This document shows positions 46,529-55,798 of a stretch of 64,000 nucleotides of DNA, piece after piece. A model generated the notes under the pieces. That model worked only from the letters and a program-made list of their open reading frames with translations, ran no database searches and was not told the DNA's origin. Position 1 is the first letter of the stretch. Every line of letters starts with the position of its first letter. A program made the translations under genes and the position numbers. This DNA is from Planctomycetaceae bacterium (GTDB lineage: Bacteria > Planctomycetota > Planctomycetia > Pirellulales > Thermoguttaceae). The stretch spans positions 1-64,000 of the forward strand of contig JAAYAY010000305.1 of the NCBI GenBank assembly GCA_012719125.1. The letters are read 5' to 3'.

Positions 46529-48427
46529 CTACAAACCTGATCTGCCGAACCGTAAGTAGAAGAGGTACGAGTCGCCCAAGCCGGCGGCAATGGCCGCCTT
46601 CACGGCTTCGTCTTCGCTGGGGGCGGATGCCAGGATCTGCGTTAATAATACCTGCTGGCCGAGGATCTCGGGGGCAACGCCATATTCGTCGGTCAGGGAC
46701 CAATCTCCAGTCGCACTGGCGTGAGCGACGACCGCTTCCTGAAAATGTCTGGGAATGCGGCGATAGCCGAAATCCTCCAGATACTGCAGATTCGCGACAA
46801 CCTGATTGGGCTGGCCGGTGATCAGGTAGTGAACCAATAGGAAGTCGAATGCCATTTTGTTGCGGCGATTCCGTGCCAGAAGCCGCATCAGTGTCGCTTC
46901 GACGCCGGTGACATAGGAAACACTGTCCCGAGTCAACATGACCTTGCGCAATCGGCTTACCGTGGGATCGTCGTCCATGCGAAGGTCGTCGCCCAACTCC
47001 CGCAACCTCTCCTGCGCAGTTCGGCAATGCAAAGGCTTTTTGCTCAAGGCATTGAGAAAGACTCTGGCCGTTTGCGGCCGGTTTTTGACCATGTTGATCG
47101 TCGCCAACTGTTCCAACACGACCGGCAGATCGCCTGTCCCGGTGAGCACCTCACAGGCATACCTTTCGGCACGATTGATTTCTCCAATTTCCATGAAGAA
47201 CCGAGCTACCTGGAGATAGGGCAGAACGTCGTCTTCCACCTCTGAAACGGTGTACAGGTCGGTATTGTTGGTCTGGGGATAGCAGAACATCTCTTCGCCC
47301 AACCGGCCCGTATGGTAAAGGGCCAGCACGACATTCCGATTGAACCGGCTGCTGTATTGGCGAGAAGGCATCTTCGCGGCCGCTTCAAGGGCTTGTGACC
47401 ACTTGCCGTGGCGGCAACAGTAATCTGTCTTGAGGACGACTTTGGCGTAAGGAACGTGGTTGAACCATACAATACCAGCCACCCCCAGAAAGACGGCAGC
47501 CGTCTTCATACGGCGGCTCGATTCCTCCGCCAGCAGGAATCGCTGAAATCTCGCCGATAGGGACGGAGAGGGTGTTCGAGATGCAGCATTCCTGGCGTTG
47601 CCCTCATGGCGGGCAATCATCGCCTTCCACAAGGCGGCGCCTGTCAACACCACCGGAAAATAGAGGTGAAGAGCGAGGACATACGGCCAGTCTGCCACGG
47701 TGACTCCTGAGACGGGAGCCAGGAACTCTGCATAGGCGTTCCGCAACGGGAAGCCGAGCCACGCCGTTCCCAAGATCGCAGGAACCGCCAGGCCCCAAAA
47801 CAAGCCGGCCAGACCGGCGAACCATTGCCTGCGAACCAGCAACTCGTAGACCGCCACGAGAACTGGAAACAAGACGCTCGCCGAGCCGGCGATGTAGTAG
47901 AGGGCAAAGCACATGGCAGGCACGACAACCGACAAGGTCGTTCGATTGCGCGGAGCCGCACGCGTGTAGAAGCCGAAACCTGCGAGCACAACCAGAAGCG
48001 AGAGCCCCACACGCAGGGGCTGGCTGTAGCCGGCGTAGAGCATCAGCAGGAGAAGGGGCGGACCGAGGCGAACAGCGATGCCTCGAGACAAGCCGGCCAA
48101 ACGCGTCAGCGCATCGATCGAGAAACATGTGCCCCACGCAACCGCGGTCACGATCAACGCGCCGAGCCAGCCCCAGCAGAAGAACGGAGTGGAAAAGCGA
48201 GTGACGTACTCCACAATTCCTCCGGGGCGTAACAAATGCTCGCGGAAGAACGGCCAGCCCGTGGTGAAAGAGAGACTCGAATACGACGAAACGATGCCGA
48301 CGGCATGGTCAACCAACCGAGGGTCGACGATCAGCCAGACGTGCACATAAAACAGCAGAAAGAAGATGCCTGTATCCAAGCCGACATGCGAGTGCTGTCC
48401 GGGAGACGATGGTCGACAACTTCTCAC
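46529..48427 (-). CDS. DUF6057-like polytopic membrane protein
   Basis: A 632-residue protein. About ten hydrophobic segments fill residues 15-340 (GIFFLLFYVHVWLIVDPRLV, FFCWGWLGALIVTAVAWGTC, TLSVVVPAMCFALYYIAGSA). The remaining 290 residues are soluble and helical, TPR-like in feel (WSQALEAAAKMPSRQYSSRF, NVVLALYHTGRLGEEMFCYP, LARNRRNKMAFDFLLVHYLI). This matches the architecture of DUF6057 proteins as I recall it; the assignment is by pattern. The GTG start at 48427 has GAGGG 7 bases upstream. It is directly followed, after 2 bases, by the haem-motif PD40 gene, so the two products very likely act together. Function unknown. Confidence 0.65.
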   Translation of the reverse strand: MRSCRPSSPGQHSHVGLDTGIFFLLFYVHVWLIVDPRLVDHAVGIVSSYSSLSFTTGWPFFREHLLRPGGIVEYVTRFSTPFFCWGWLGALIVTAVAWGTCFSIDALTRLAGLSRGIAVRLGPPLLLLMLYAGYSQPLRVGLSLLVVLAGFGFYTRAAPRNRTTLSVVVPAMCFALYYIAGSASVLFPVLVAVYELLVRRQWFAGLAGLFWGLAVPAILGTAWLGFPLRNAYAEFLAPVSGVTVADWPYVLALHLYFPVVLTGAALWKAMIARHEGNARNAASRTPSPSLSARFQRFLLAEESSRRMKTAAVFLGVAGIVWFNHVPYAKVVLKTDYCCRHGKWSQALEAAAKMPSRQYSSRFNRNVVLALYHTGRLGEEMFCYPQTNNTDLYTVSEVEDDVLPYLQVARFFMEIGEINRAERYACEVLTGTGDLPVVLEQLATINMVKNRPQTARVFLNALSKKPLHCRTAQERLRELGDDLRMDDDPTVSRLRKVMLTRDSVSYVTGVEATLMRLLARNRRNKMAFDFLLVHYLITGQPNQVVANLQYLEDFGYRRIPRHFQEAVVAHASATGDWSLTDEYGVAPEILGQQVLLTQILASAPSEDEAVKAAIAAGLGDSYLFYLRFGRSGL

Positions 48428-48614
48428 TCGCGATCCCTCGTGTCTCGACGTTTCGCGACATCTCTGAATACGTCACCCGTTCTCCACAGCAGATGCCTGG
48501 AGCCTGGCCGGCAAAATGGCGACGGCAAGAATTGGATTCCGGTGGCAGCTTAACATCTCGGCAACAAGATCGCCAGTCGATTCTGCCTATGGCCGATTGG
48601 CCAGCCAAGAAAAA

Positions 48615-48642
48615 CAGGCGGGCAGTCGGAACTGCCCGCCTG
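48615..48642 (-). terminator. Intrinsic terminator after the lipoprotein gene
   Basis: CAGGCGGGCAGT-CGGA-ACTGCCCGCCTG, a perfect 12-bp hairpin. On the minus strand it is followed by TTTTTCTTGG. It ends the transcript of the 48750-49235 gene. The rest of the 48428-48749 gap holds nothing recognised. Confidence 0.85.
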
Positions 48643-48749
48643 CGGATAGCTGACCGCGACCTCCTAGAGCCGCCAACAGAACGACCGATTGTTCACCTTG
48701 GTGTCTGTGGGAGGCTCGACCACGCAGGTTAGGGTCCCTTAACGACCAG

Positions 48750-49235
48750 TCATTCAAGTTGGAAGTCGAGGTTGTTGGGTCCCTCGGTCACTGTTGCTGT
48801 CAATCCGGAGGTCTCTACACTGGCATACTTTTCGGGCAGCAGATTCCTGTACTCGACCTCTTCTCCTTCTGCGGGGGACTCTTCTGCCCCCTTGTAGTTT
48901 GGGTCGTCTTCAGGTACAGCCGCGGACTCTTCGGGACCTTTGATCTTGACAATGGTCACCCGATAGTCGCCCGCTGGGGCGCCGTCACCCGCCTCAAAGG
49001 TCGCCAGAATGTACTTACCTTGGGAATCCGTTCTGCCCGTCGACGCCTGGGAGCCGTCCGCGCGTTCGAAACGGACCGTGGCGCCTGTGACGGGCGCTCC
49101 GCCCTGGGTAACGGTCCCGGAAACGGGATAGGTGGCTGGTCCGTCGCGTTGCGGGGCGCTGGTGCCGCACCCTGCCATGACCATGAGACCGAGCGACAGT
49201 GCTGCGGCCAGACTTCGAATCGCTGTCTTCTTCAT
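48750..49235 (-). CDS. Lipoprotein with carboxypeptidase-regulatory-like domain
   Basis: A 161-residue lipoprotein: signal KKTAIRSLAAALSLGLMVMA then GCG with the lipidated Cys near 23. The mature part is a transthyretin/CNA-B-like beta-sandwich (YPVSGTVTQGGAPVTGATVR, FERADGSQASTGRTDSQGKY, GDYRVTIVKIKGP) with an acidic insert (ESPAEGEEVEYRNLLPEKYA). This is the usual small companion of DUF1559 prepilin-like proteins in planctomycetes, and the DUF1559 gene lies directly upstream on the same strand (127-base gap). It is probably displayed on the envelope; ligand unknown. A strong terminator lies 110 bases downstream. Confidence 0.85.
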   Translation of the reverse strand: MKKTAIRSLAAALSLGLMVMAGCGTSAPQRDGPATYPVSGTVTQGGAPVTGATVRFERADGSQASTGRTDSQGKYILATFEAGDGAPAGDYRVTIVKIKGPEESAAVPEDDPNYKGAEESPAEGEEVEYRNLLPEKYASVETSGLTATVTEGPNNLDFQLE

Positions 49236-49362
49236 CGCAAACCTGACTCCATGTGTGTGTAGCTTCATGGGCGGAACCACAATATCGAAGGCCGTCTGAC
49301 GTTCGCGGTACCTCAGACGGCCATGGCGAATCGATTGGAACTTATAAACGCATTCTGGCACA

Positions 49363-50394
49363 CTATTGAAGGCTGACGGCCTCACCGCCACGTTTGGAAC
49401 CTAGGGCGCCCCAAACACCGTAAGGGCTGTTCCCATCGTTGACGGTTGGCAACGAGAGGTTTCCGGTGTCGATCGTTTCGCTCACGAAGGTAACCGATCC
49501 GTCCGCCATCAACGCATTGACTCCGCCAGGGTGGAAACTATTGGGGGGCATGATCGTGTTCGTACCGTCGCCGTTAGCGTTTGTGCCGTCGATGCAGGAC
49601 GGTGCATTGGGCGGAAGGATCGTGGTAAACCCGATTTTCTCGATTTGGCCGTCGGTCCATCGCCACCCGACGCGTCCCTTGACGACGGCCGGATCGACAT
49701 AGGAGCCTCCGGCGCCCGCAGCCAGGCACTGCTGTGGGTTCGTCGCCAACCCGGTGAAACCAGTCGCCGTGCCCTCCTTGACGCCGATCTTCCCTAAATT
49801 GGCGCCAAGCCCGAAACTGGTGATGATGTGTTCGCTCATGGCGATGGTGTTGCTCGTACCGTCACCGATCTTTTCCATGCCGATTCCATCCCGGTAGGCA
49901 AACAACCCGCGGACCGTCGTGGCGCCGTTATTGTTGGTCACGGTATCCCCGACGGAGAAGGCGTAGTTGACCGCGTACGTCCACTGGGAGCCGGATGTAG
50001 GACACACCAACACGCCTGGAGCCACATCCCACGGAGCCCAACCGGTCCAGGCGGTAGGCCCGAAAGGCCCGTAGGTCGCATCGCCGGCCTTGATCCGGTC
50101 GTACATGGCACCCTGCTCGAAAAATGGCAGCAGGGAAATGAAACCGCTGTGTCGATTGCTGTAACCGACGTGGGATTCCTGCTTTCGCGGCGGGAACTTC
50201 TTGTAGGTATCGTGGTAGTTGTGCAGTGCCAATCCCAGTTGTTTCAAATTGTTTGTGCACTGCGAGCGGCGAGCGGCCTCTCGGGCGGCCTGAACGGCCG
50301 GCAACAACAGGGCGATCAGAATGCCAATGATGGCGATCACCACCAACAGTTCGACGAGCGTAAAAGCTCGTCGCCGATTCATAGGTTTCCTCAT
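49363..50394 (-). CDS. DUF1559 prepilin-like protein
   Basis: A 343-residue protein with a type IV pilin-like N-terminus: [20 protein letters not shown], with cleavage expected before Phe, and a hydrophobic helix running to [18 protein letters not shown]. The DUF1559 body follows ([34 protein letters not shown]) and the C-terminal signature [20 protein letters not shown] of the planctomycete H-x9-DG group. Such proteins are expanded by the dozen in planctomycete genomes and are probably surface pseudopilins of the type II/IV machinery. ATG 50394 has GGAG eight bases upstream. It heads a two-gene unit with the lipoprotein downstream. Confidence 0.95.
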   Translation of the reverse strand: MRKPMNRRRAFTLVELLVVIAIIGILIALLLPAVQAAREAARRSQCTNNLKQLGLALHNYHDTYKKFPPRKQESHVGYSNRHSGFISLLPFFEQGAMYDRIKAGDATYGPFGPTAWTGWAPWDVAPGVLVCPTSGSQWTYAVNYAFSVGDTVTNNNGATTVRGLFAYRDGIGMEKIGDGTSNTIAMSEHIITSFGLGANLGKIGVKEGTATGFTGLATNPQQCLAAGAGGSYVDPAVVKGRVGWRWTDGQIEKIGFTTILPPNAPSCIDGTNANGDGTNTIMPPNSFHPGGVNALMADGSVTFVSETIDTGNLSLPTVNDGNSPYGVWGALGSKRGGEAVSLQ

Positions 50395-50853
50395 GACCAA
50401 ATCTCCAAAAAAAGGTGAAACGAAACTATGAAAAAGAAGTGCGGGAAAAGACCCTTCTCATCAACGCGATGGTAGCCGGTCCGCAACAAGGCAAAACACC
50501 AAACACCCAAATCGCGTCATTTGCTCCTTTTCACAAGATCACGATCTGATAGGGTTGGTCAAAGATGTAACAACGACCAGAATCCCCTAATTCGAGGGTA
50601 GCTAAAACTCTAACAGCCACAGAAGTGCCTGTCCATAGCCAATGCAGTCGAAGACTACATAACTCCAAAGAGGTGGTATTGTGTGGCTCAAACTGATGCA
50701 ACCCCTTTGCCAGAGAGATTTTTCACCTTGAATAGATGGCCCACAAGATGAGGGGTAATAGTGCAACTGTTGCGTATGCCGGGGATAGGCAGAGTGTAAG
50801 TCCAAGGCGACACTCAGGGAGTAGCTCTTCCCTTCCGAAGAGGGACGTATCGG
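50395..50853. other. intergenic region upstream of the DUF1559 gene
   Basis: About 460 AT-richer bases with no gene seen. It should contain the DUF1559 promoter on the minus strand and the 3' end signals of the small lipoprotein gene (a weak CTCTTC-N6-GAAGAG hairpin near 50824-50841). No riboswitch or tRNA pattern was recognised. Confidence 0.4.
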
Positions 50854-51123
50854 TCAATAGCCCGACCGCCGAAGGGAGCGCTCGTAGGGAGTCAAGAAGA
50901 AGTGCCGGGCCCGCTGCGGCTCGGCTCGCGTGGCGTCGAAATCCCTGGGGCGTGCGCCAACCACCTCAGGCCCCACTTGGCTCTCCGGATAGGGATCGTA
51001 TCGTTGGGCCCACTCTCGTTGAGACTTGGCAGTGCCGGGGCCTTGAAGGGTGGGGCAGTGAATCCCTTGGCAGCCCGACAGGGCGGCGACTCCCACCACC
51101 AGTATTGCCCATATTTTCCCCAT
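50854..51123 (-). CDS. Small planctomycete lipoprotein
   Basis: An 89-residue protein with a short lipoprotein signal (GKIWAILVVGVAALSGCQG, Cys near 18). The mature part is polar and Arg/Pro-rich: REWAQRYDPYPESQVGPEVV, GARPRDFDATRAEPQRARHF. The RYDPYP...GPEVVGARPR string is a pattern I associate with small conserved planctomycete lipoproteins. There is no enzymatic motif; it may be an envelope structural piece. It sits upstream of nothing related and downstream of manA on the same strand, with a 135-base gap. Confidence 0.78.
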   Translation of the reverse strand: MGKIWAILVVGVAALSGCQGIHCPTLQGPGTAKSQREWAQRYDPYPESQVGPEVVGARPRDFDATRAEPQRARHFFLTPYERSLRRSGY

Positions 51124-51258
51124 GAATTGCTCGCACCGCGAAGGTAATTGGATCGGCGATTATAGAGCCGGTACTCCCGGTCGGGAAGAGCGATCGTGCA
51201 CAGGCACACTAGGCGTACAGATCGTCGCAAATACTTTTCTATATAAGTCTTGCGTCGA

Positions 51259-52233
51259 TCACGGTAGTCCGGCGACCAGGAATTCAGCCGCCGACTCGCC
51301 CGCGGACGCCAACCCGACCGCCCCGCAGCAGGCGGGGATTATCGCCGTCTGACCTCGGCGAAGCGGAGTCATCGGATCGTTCTCGACCGCCAGTTGCCCT
51401 GCGACGACCGTCAGGATCTGGAAGCGATCCTCGGTCTCGATTCGCTCGGTACCTTGAACCTGCCACCGATCCAATACGAACTGCTCACACGTCACGAGCC
51501 GGTCCACGCCCGGCTTGCCGGTTGGCTCGCCGCGGGTGGGCTCGACCGGACCGCTTGCATAATCGATTGCCCGCACGCCCTGCTCAATATGCAATTCTCT
51601 CGGTCTTCCTTCAGCGTCTAGACGTCCCCAGTCCGAGAGCCGAAACGTGTTGTTACTCATCTGCTGAATTTCGGCGAAGAGCAGCCCGGCCCCCGCCGCG
51701 TGCACCGTCCCTGCCGGCAGAAAGATGCAATCGCCGGGCTGGGGCTCGACTCGATGCAGAAGACGTTCCACCTCGCCGTGACGCAGGGCTTCGGCAATCA
51801 CCTCTCGATCGACCGGCCCGGTGAAGCCGGCCCAGAGGCAGCTTCCCGGTTCCGTCTCGATCACATACCACGCCTCGGTCTTGCCCGGGTCGGCCAACCC
51901 CATTTCCGCCGCACATCGATCGTCCGGATGGACCTGCAGCGAGAGGTTCTGGTGGGCGTCAAGGTACTTCACCAGAAGCGGAAAGACATTGCGGGGGGAG
52001 TGTTTTCCGAGCAGAGCCTGGCCGTGCGACTTCACAAGATCGCCGAGCGTTCGGCCCGCCAGAGGTCCGGCAGAAACAACGCTTTCTCCCTCGGGATGAT
52101 CGGCGATTTCCCAGCTCTCCGCGAAGATCCCTTCATTCGGGAGTTGGCGTCCCAAGACCGTCTCGAACCGCCGGCCACCCCAGATGTAGTTTTTGTAGAC
52201 AGGTCGAAATCGAAGAGGATAGAGCTCAGGCAT
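51259..52233 (-). CDS. manA: Mannose-6-phosphate isomerase, class I
   Basis: Interconverts fructose 6-phosphate and mannose 6-phosphate, feeding GDP-mannose synthesis. The 324-residue cupin enzyme has PVYKNYIWGGRRFETVLGR at the N-terminus, the zinc-site strings NLSLQVHPDD and KTEAWYVI, DCIFLPAGTVHAAG with the catalytic-site His, and a C-terminal jelly roll. The short form (about 320 residues) corresponds to the Bacillus ManA type rather than the longer E. coli enzyme. ATG 52233 (MPELYPLRFRPVYKNY) matches the family start; in-frame codons further upstream are not protein-like. It is divergent from tatC. Confidence 0.93.
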   Translation of the reverse strand: MPELYPLRFRPVYKNYIWGGRRFETVLGRQLPNEGIFAESWEIADHPEGESVVSAGPLAGRTLGDLVKSHGQALLGKHSPRNVFPLLVKYLDAHQNLSLQVHPDDRCAAEMGLADPGKTEAWYVIETEPGSCLWAGFTGPVDREVIAEALRHGEVERLLHRVEPQPGDCIFLPAGTVHAAGAGLLFAEIQQMSNNTFRLSDWGRLDAEGRPRELHIEQGVRAIDYASGPVEPTRGEPTGKPGVDRLVTCEQFVLDRWQVQGTERIETEDRFQILTVVAGQLAVENDPMTPLRRGQTAIIPACCGAVGLASAGESAAEFLVAGLP

Positions 52234-52521
52234 CTGGGAATTCTCTTTGGAGGGCCAGACTGACAGTGCTTCTACACCCGCCTGCTCCACCAGCCCATTG
52301 GGGGGCACGTTCGTTGTTGGCGGGCGAGGTCCCTGGTATGATGGAGATCTGCTCGCTGTCGGGAAGTATACCCCAGAGGGGGCCCGTTGGGCAGACCCGC
52401 CGTCTCCCCCTCCTCCATCTCTCCCCTCCCCAAGACCATTCAGCCGGCGAAGACACGTTCCACACCCCAGTCCCACATCCGGGCATTTGCGGGCGCCGGT
52501 TTTGAACGAACGACGAGAACC

Positions 52522-53607
52522 ATGCCGCGACGAAAGACCGACGAAGATCTGTTCAAAGACTCAACCATGACCTTCGGGGAACACCTCGAAGAGTTGCGAG
52601 TTTGCCTGTGGCGTGCGATTCTCGGTATCGCCATCGGTTTCTTGTTCGGGATCTTTGCTGCCGAGACTGTCGTGGGCTGGATCCAACGCCCTCTGGAAGA
52701 CGCTCTCAAAACCTACCGTACCGCGGAGGCTAAGGAGAAGATTCAGAAGCAGATCGATCAGTTCGTCGCAGCGGGCTATCCGGCCGACATTGCCGAGGAA
52801 GCCACCGACGCCAAATTGCTGCCCAAGAAATACCGCTTCTATCCGCGCGAACTGGCCCGAGTGATCGGCACGACCTCCGCCGCCCACGACTCCAAATCGG
52901 TCCCGATCTCGCCCGGCGAAGAGGCACCGTCAGCCGCGCCCGAGGAGAAGAAGAACCCTTTCACCGCCGAAGAACTGGTCGAAATCACGCTTTGGCAACC
53001 CGTCGAAGAGGCGGAAGGGGTCAAGGCAACCAGCTTGAGCATGCACGAGGCATTCAGCGTCTGGGTCAAAGCGGCCCTCCTCGTCGGCCTGGTCCTCTCC
53101 AGCCCCTGGGTCTTTTACCAGATCTGGTCCTTCGTGGCAGCCGGATTGTATTCCCATGAAAAACAATACGTCCACATATTCCTGCCGATCAGCCTCGGCC
53201 TGTTTGTCGCGGGGGCCGCTACGGTCTTCCTTTTCGTGTTCGCCCCCGTTCTCGAGTTCCTGTTCATGTTCAACTCGATGCTCAAGATCGACCCCGATCC
53301 GCGAATCGAGTACTGGCTGAGCTTCGTGTTGATTTTGCCGCTGGGCTTCGGAATCAGCTTCCAGCTTCCGTTGGTGATGCTGTTCCTCGAACGGATCGGC
53401 ATCTTCACGGTTCAGACGTACTTGTCGAGTTGGCGCATGGCCGTGCTGGTCATCTTCGTCCTCTCCATGTTCCTCACGCCCGCCGATCCGACGAGCATGA
53501 TCCTCATGGCCGTGCCGCTTTGCGTGCTCTATTTCGGCGGCATCCTCATGTGCAAGTTCATGCCGAGGAATCGCAGCCCCTACGACGATCTGGAAGAGGC
53601 AGGCTAG
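52522..53607 (+). CDS. tatC: Sec-independent protein translocase TatC with enlarged loop
   Basis: Receptor and core subunit for export of folded twin-arginine proteins. The 361-residue protein has the N-terminal TFGEHLEELRVCLWRAI, six membrane segments (about 31-50, 182-205, 215-240, 265-290, 305-325, 330-348), PWVFYQIWSFVAAGLYSHEK in the second region, and FLTPADPTSMILMAVPLCVL near the end. Typical TatC is about 240-260 residues. The extra length is an insertion of roughly 85-100 residues in the first periplasmic loop (about 65-170), rich in Lys, Glu, Ala and Pro. That loop helps form the signal-peptide-binding and TatB/A contact surface. tatA is not adjacent. The stop abuts the glnK stop on the other strand. 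Confidence 0.93.
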   Translation: MPRRKTDEDLFKDSTMTFGEHLEELRVCLWRAILGIAIGFLFGIFAAETVVGWIQRPLEDALKTYRTAEAKEKIQKQIDQFVAAGYPADIAEEATDAKLLPKKYRFYPRELARVIGTTSAAHDSKSVPISPGEEAPSAAPEEKKNPFTAEELVEITLWQPVEEAEGVKATSLSMHEAFSVWVKAALLVGLVLSSPWVFYQIWSFVAAGLYSHEKQYVHIFLPISLGLFVAGAATVFLFVFAPVLEFLFMFNSMLKIDPDPRIEYWLSFVLILPLGFGISFQLPLVMLFLERIGIFTVQTYLSSWRMAVLVIFVLSMFLTPADPTSMILMAVPLCVLYFGGILMCKFMPRNRSPYDDLEEAG

Positions 53608-53955
53608 CTAAATCGCCTCGCCGCCCCGTTCGCCCGTGCGGATGCGGATGCAGTCGTCCAACGGCAGGACGAAGATTTTCCCGTCGCCCACTTCGCCCGA
53701 GGAACCGCTGCGGCCCGCCTTGATAATGGCGTCGATCGTCGGCTCCAGGAACTCCTCGTTCACGGCGATCATGAGTTGCACCTTGCGGACCAGATTCACG
53801 GTGAATTCGTGGCCGCGGTACATTTCTGTGTGGCCGCGCTGACGGCCAAATCCTTGAACGTCCATTACCGTAAGGCGGAAGACCTCGACCTCGGCCAGCG
53901 CCGACTTGACGGCCTCGAGTCGATTCGGCTGAATGATCGCAATGATCAGTTTCAT
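53608..53955 (-). CDS. glnK: PII nitrogen regulatory protein (GlnK-type)
   Basis: A 115-residue trimeric signal protein reading 2-oxoglutarate, ATP and ADP, normally gating the ammonium channel AmtB. The fold is complete: KLIIAIIQPNRLEAVKSALA, the T-loop GFGRQRGHTEMYRGHEF, the ATP-binding GDGKIFVLPLDDCIRIRTGE, and the C-terminal EAI. Residue 51, the tyrosine uridylylated in E. coli PII, is Phe here; residue 49 (Ser in cyanobacteria, phosphorylated) is His. Control by covalent modification at these sites therefore seems impossible, though Tyr46 is kept. The upstream gene on the strand is amtB. ATG 53955 gives the family N-terminus. Confidence 0.95.
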   Translation of the reverse strand: MKLIIAIIQPNRLEAVKSALAEVEVFRLTVMDVQGFGRQRGHTEMYRGHEFTVNLVRKVQLMIAVNEEFLEPTIDAIIKAGRSGSSGEVGDGKIFVLPLDDCIRIRTGERGGEAI

Positions 53956-54242
53956 GGTCCTGGTTCCAATGATCCTTGTCTGCGACTCCGTGTGTCTCGG
54001 CGTGCATTGATCGTACCGCTTGCACCGCCGCCTCTCAAGACCGCCTGCCGAGATTCCGCGGAATCCCGAAAATCGGCAGACCACCCCCCAAGAAAAACGC
54101 CGGCGTCACGGGTGGAGCGGGGGTGCGGAGCGGCGGGAAGAGCCTGCGAATTCTTCCCGCGTATTCCCGAACCAGGCCCCGTGACTAACCGGCGAGAGAA
54201 GACGCAACTCTGCACGCGAATCCGTAGAAACAAGCAAGAGGA

Positions 54243-54272
54243 GGGCGCGGCGGTCACGCCACCGCCGCGCCC
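54243..54272 (-). terminator. Hairpin between amtB and glnK
   Basis: GGGCGCGGCGGT-CACGCC-ACCGCCGCGCCC, a perfect 12-bp GC hairpin 26 bases after the amtB stop. On the minus strand it is followed by CTCCTCTTGCTTGTTTC, moderately T-rich. It may partly terminate the amtB transcript and so set the amtB:glnK ratio. The rest of the 344-base gap contains nothing recognised. Confidence 0.6.
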
Positions 54273-54298
54273 TTGGGATGAACCGACGTCCTGGGGAG

Positions 54299-55798
54299 TC
54301 AGCTCACCTCGGCGACGGGAGAACCCATGGCTCCACCCGCGACCGGCTGTCCGGCGGGCGACGAACCGGCACTGATGATGGCCGGCGGGTAGGCGTAAAT
54401 CCCGTGTTCGCAAATGTCGAGACCTTCGATTTCCTCCTCAGCACTGACCCGCAGGCCGATGGTGTACTTGACCGTCAGGAAGATGACCATGCTGAGCAGG
54501 AAGGACCAGCCGAAGGCTGCCAGAATGCCGATCAACTGCACCTTAATCTGCCCGAAACCACCACCAGTGAACAGGCCGCCGTCCATCATGAACAGCCCTG
54601 TGGCCAGGGTGCCCCAGGCTCCACACACGCCGTGGACCGACACGGCACCGACCGGATCGTCGATGCGAACCTTATCGATAAGAACGCAGGAGAACACAAC
54701 CAGGATGCCGGCAATCAGACCGGTGACTATGGAGAATATGGGTGAGATTACGTCGCAGCCGGCGGTGATGGCAACCAGACCCGCCAACGTTCCGTTCATA
54801 GCGAAGGAGGGGTCGGGCTTCTTGAACAGGATCCAGGAACAGAGCATTCCGCCGACGGCTCCAGCCGCAGCAGCCAGGTTCGTGGTTACCGAGATGTAGG
54901 CAAAACTGCCGGTCCCGATGGCTGTGGTGCTGCCGGGATTGAAACCGAACCAACCGAGCCAGAGGATGAACACTCCCAGGGCAGCCATAGGAATGTTATG
55001 ACCGGGGATCGGAGTCACACCTTTCTTGCTGTACTTGCCGATTCGCGGTCCCAGCACGATGGCCCCGGCGAGGGCCGCCCAACCGCCGATCGAGTGAACG
55101 ACGGTGGAACCCGCGAAATCGTGGAACCCCATTCCTTCCATCCATCCGCCGCCATCGAGCAGGCCTCCCCAGGCCCAGGAGCCGAAAATCGGGTAAACGA
55201 ACAGGCTGATGGCAATCGTGTAGACGAGATAGCTGGCGAACTTGGTGCGTTCCGCCATAGCCCCGCTGACGATCGTCGCCGACGTGGCGCAGAAGACTGT
55301 CTGAAAGATCAGAAACGCCCAGTTGAAATTGTCGGCACTGGCATCCGTTCCACCTGCAGCATACGCGTCGTACATGAAGTTCGTAGTCCCGAAGAGCCAG
55401 CCACTCGTGGCCCCGAACATCAACCCAAACCCGACGAACCAGAAGACCAGGCTTCCAAAGGCAAAGTCCATCAGGTTCTTCATGATGATGTTGCAGGCGT
55501 TCTTGGCCCGCGTAAACCCGCATTCCACCAACGCGAATCCGGCCTGCATGAAGAAGACGAGGAACGCGGCCAAGCAGGTCCACAGGGTGTCGGCGTCCTT
55601 CGAGAGGGTCGCAACCAGTGAGGCCGGATCCGCCGGAGCCTCTTCCACGGCGGGGGCGTCAGCCGATTCGGCGGCAGCGGATTCAGCAGGGGACGTTTCC
55701 TCGGCCGCTCCGACGGTGGAGTCCGCGCCCACGGACAGCCCCACGAGCATCAGCGCTCCTAACAGGGGCGCAAACCATGTTATTGAAAGCAACTTCAT
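54299..55798 (-). CDS. amtB: Ammonium transporter
   Basis: A 499-residue Amt/Rh channel for ammonium uptake in the cytoplasmic membrane. A signal-peptide-like start (MKLLSITWFAPLLGALMLVG) is followed by an unusual Ala/Glu/Pro-rich segment (about 25-65, EETSPAESAAAESADAPAVE). Eleven membrane segments follow, with FFMQAGFALVECGFTRAKNA, FHDFAGSTVVHSIGGWAALA (first twin-His) and VSVHGVCGAWGTLATGLFMM (second His). GLDICEHG.YAYP.. at the C-terminus is the conserved PII-contact tail. glnK lies downstream, and a consensus sigma-54 promoter lies about 140 bases upstream, so the pair should be induced under nitrogen limitation. An in-frame ATG at 55912 is a possible but less likely start. Confidence 0.95.
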   Translation of the reverse strand: MKLLSITWFAPLLGALMLVGLSVGADSTVGAAEETSPAESAAAESADAPAVEEAPADPASLVATLSKDADTLWTCLAAFLVFFMQAGFALVECGFTRAKNACNIIMKNLMDFAFGSLVFWFVGFGLMFGATSGWLFGTTNFMYDAYAAGGTDASADNFNWAFLIFQTVFCATSATIVSGAMAERTKFASYLVYTIAISLFVYPIFGSWAWGGLLDGGGWMEGMGFHDFAGSTVVHSIGGWAALAGAIVLGPRIGKYSKKGVTPIPGHNIPMAALGVFILWLGWFGFNPGSTTAIGTGSFAYISVTTNLAAAAGAVGGMLCSWILFKKPDPSFAMNGTLAGLVAITAGCDVISPIFSIVTGLIAGILVVFSCVLIDKVRIDDPVGAVSVHGVCGAWGTLATGLFMMDGGLFTGGGFGQIKVQLIGILAAFGWSFLLSMVIFLTVKYTIGLRVSAEEEIEGLDICEHGIYAYPPAIISAGSSPAGQPVAGGAMGSPVAEVS

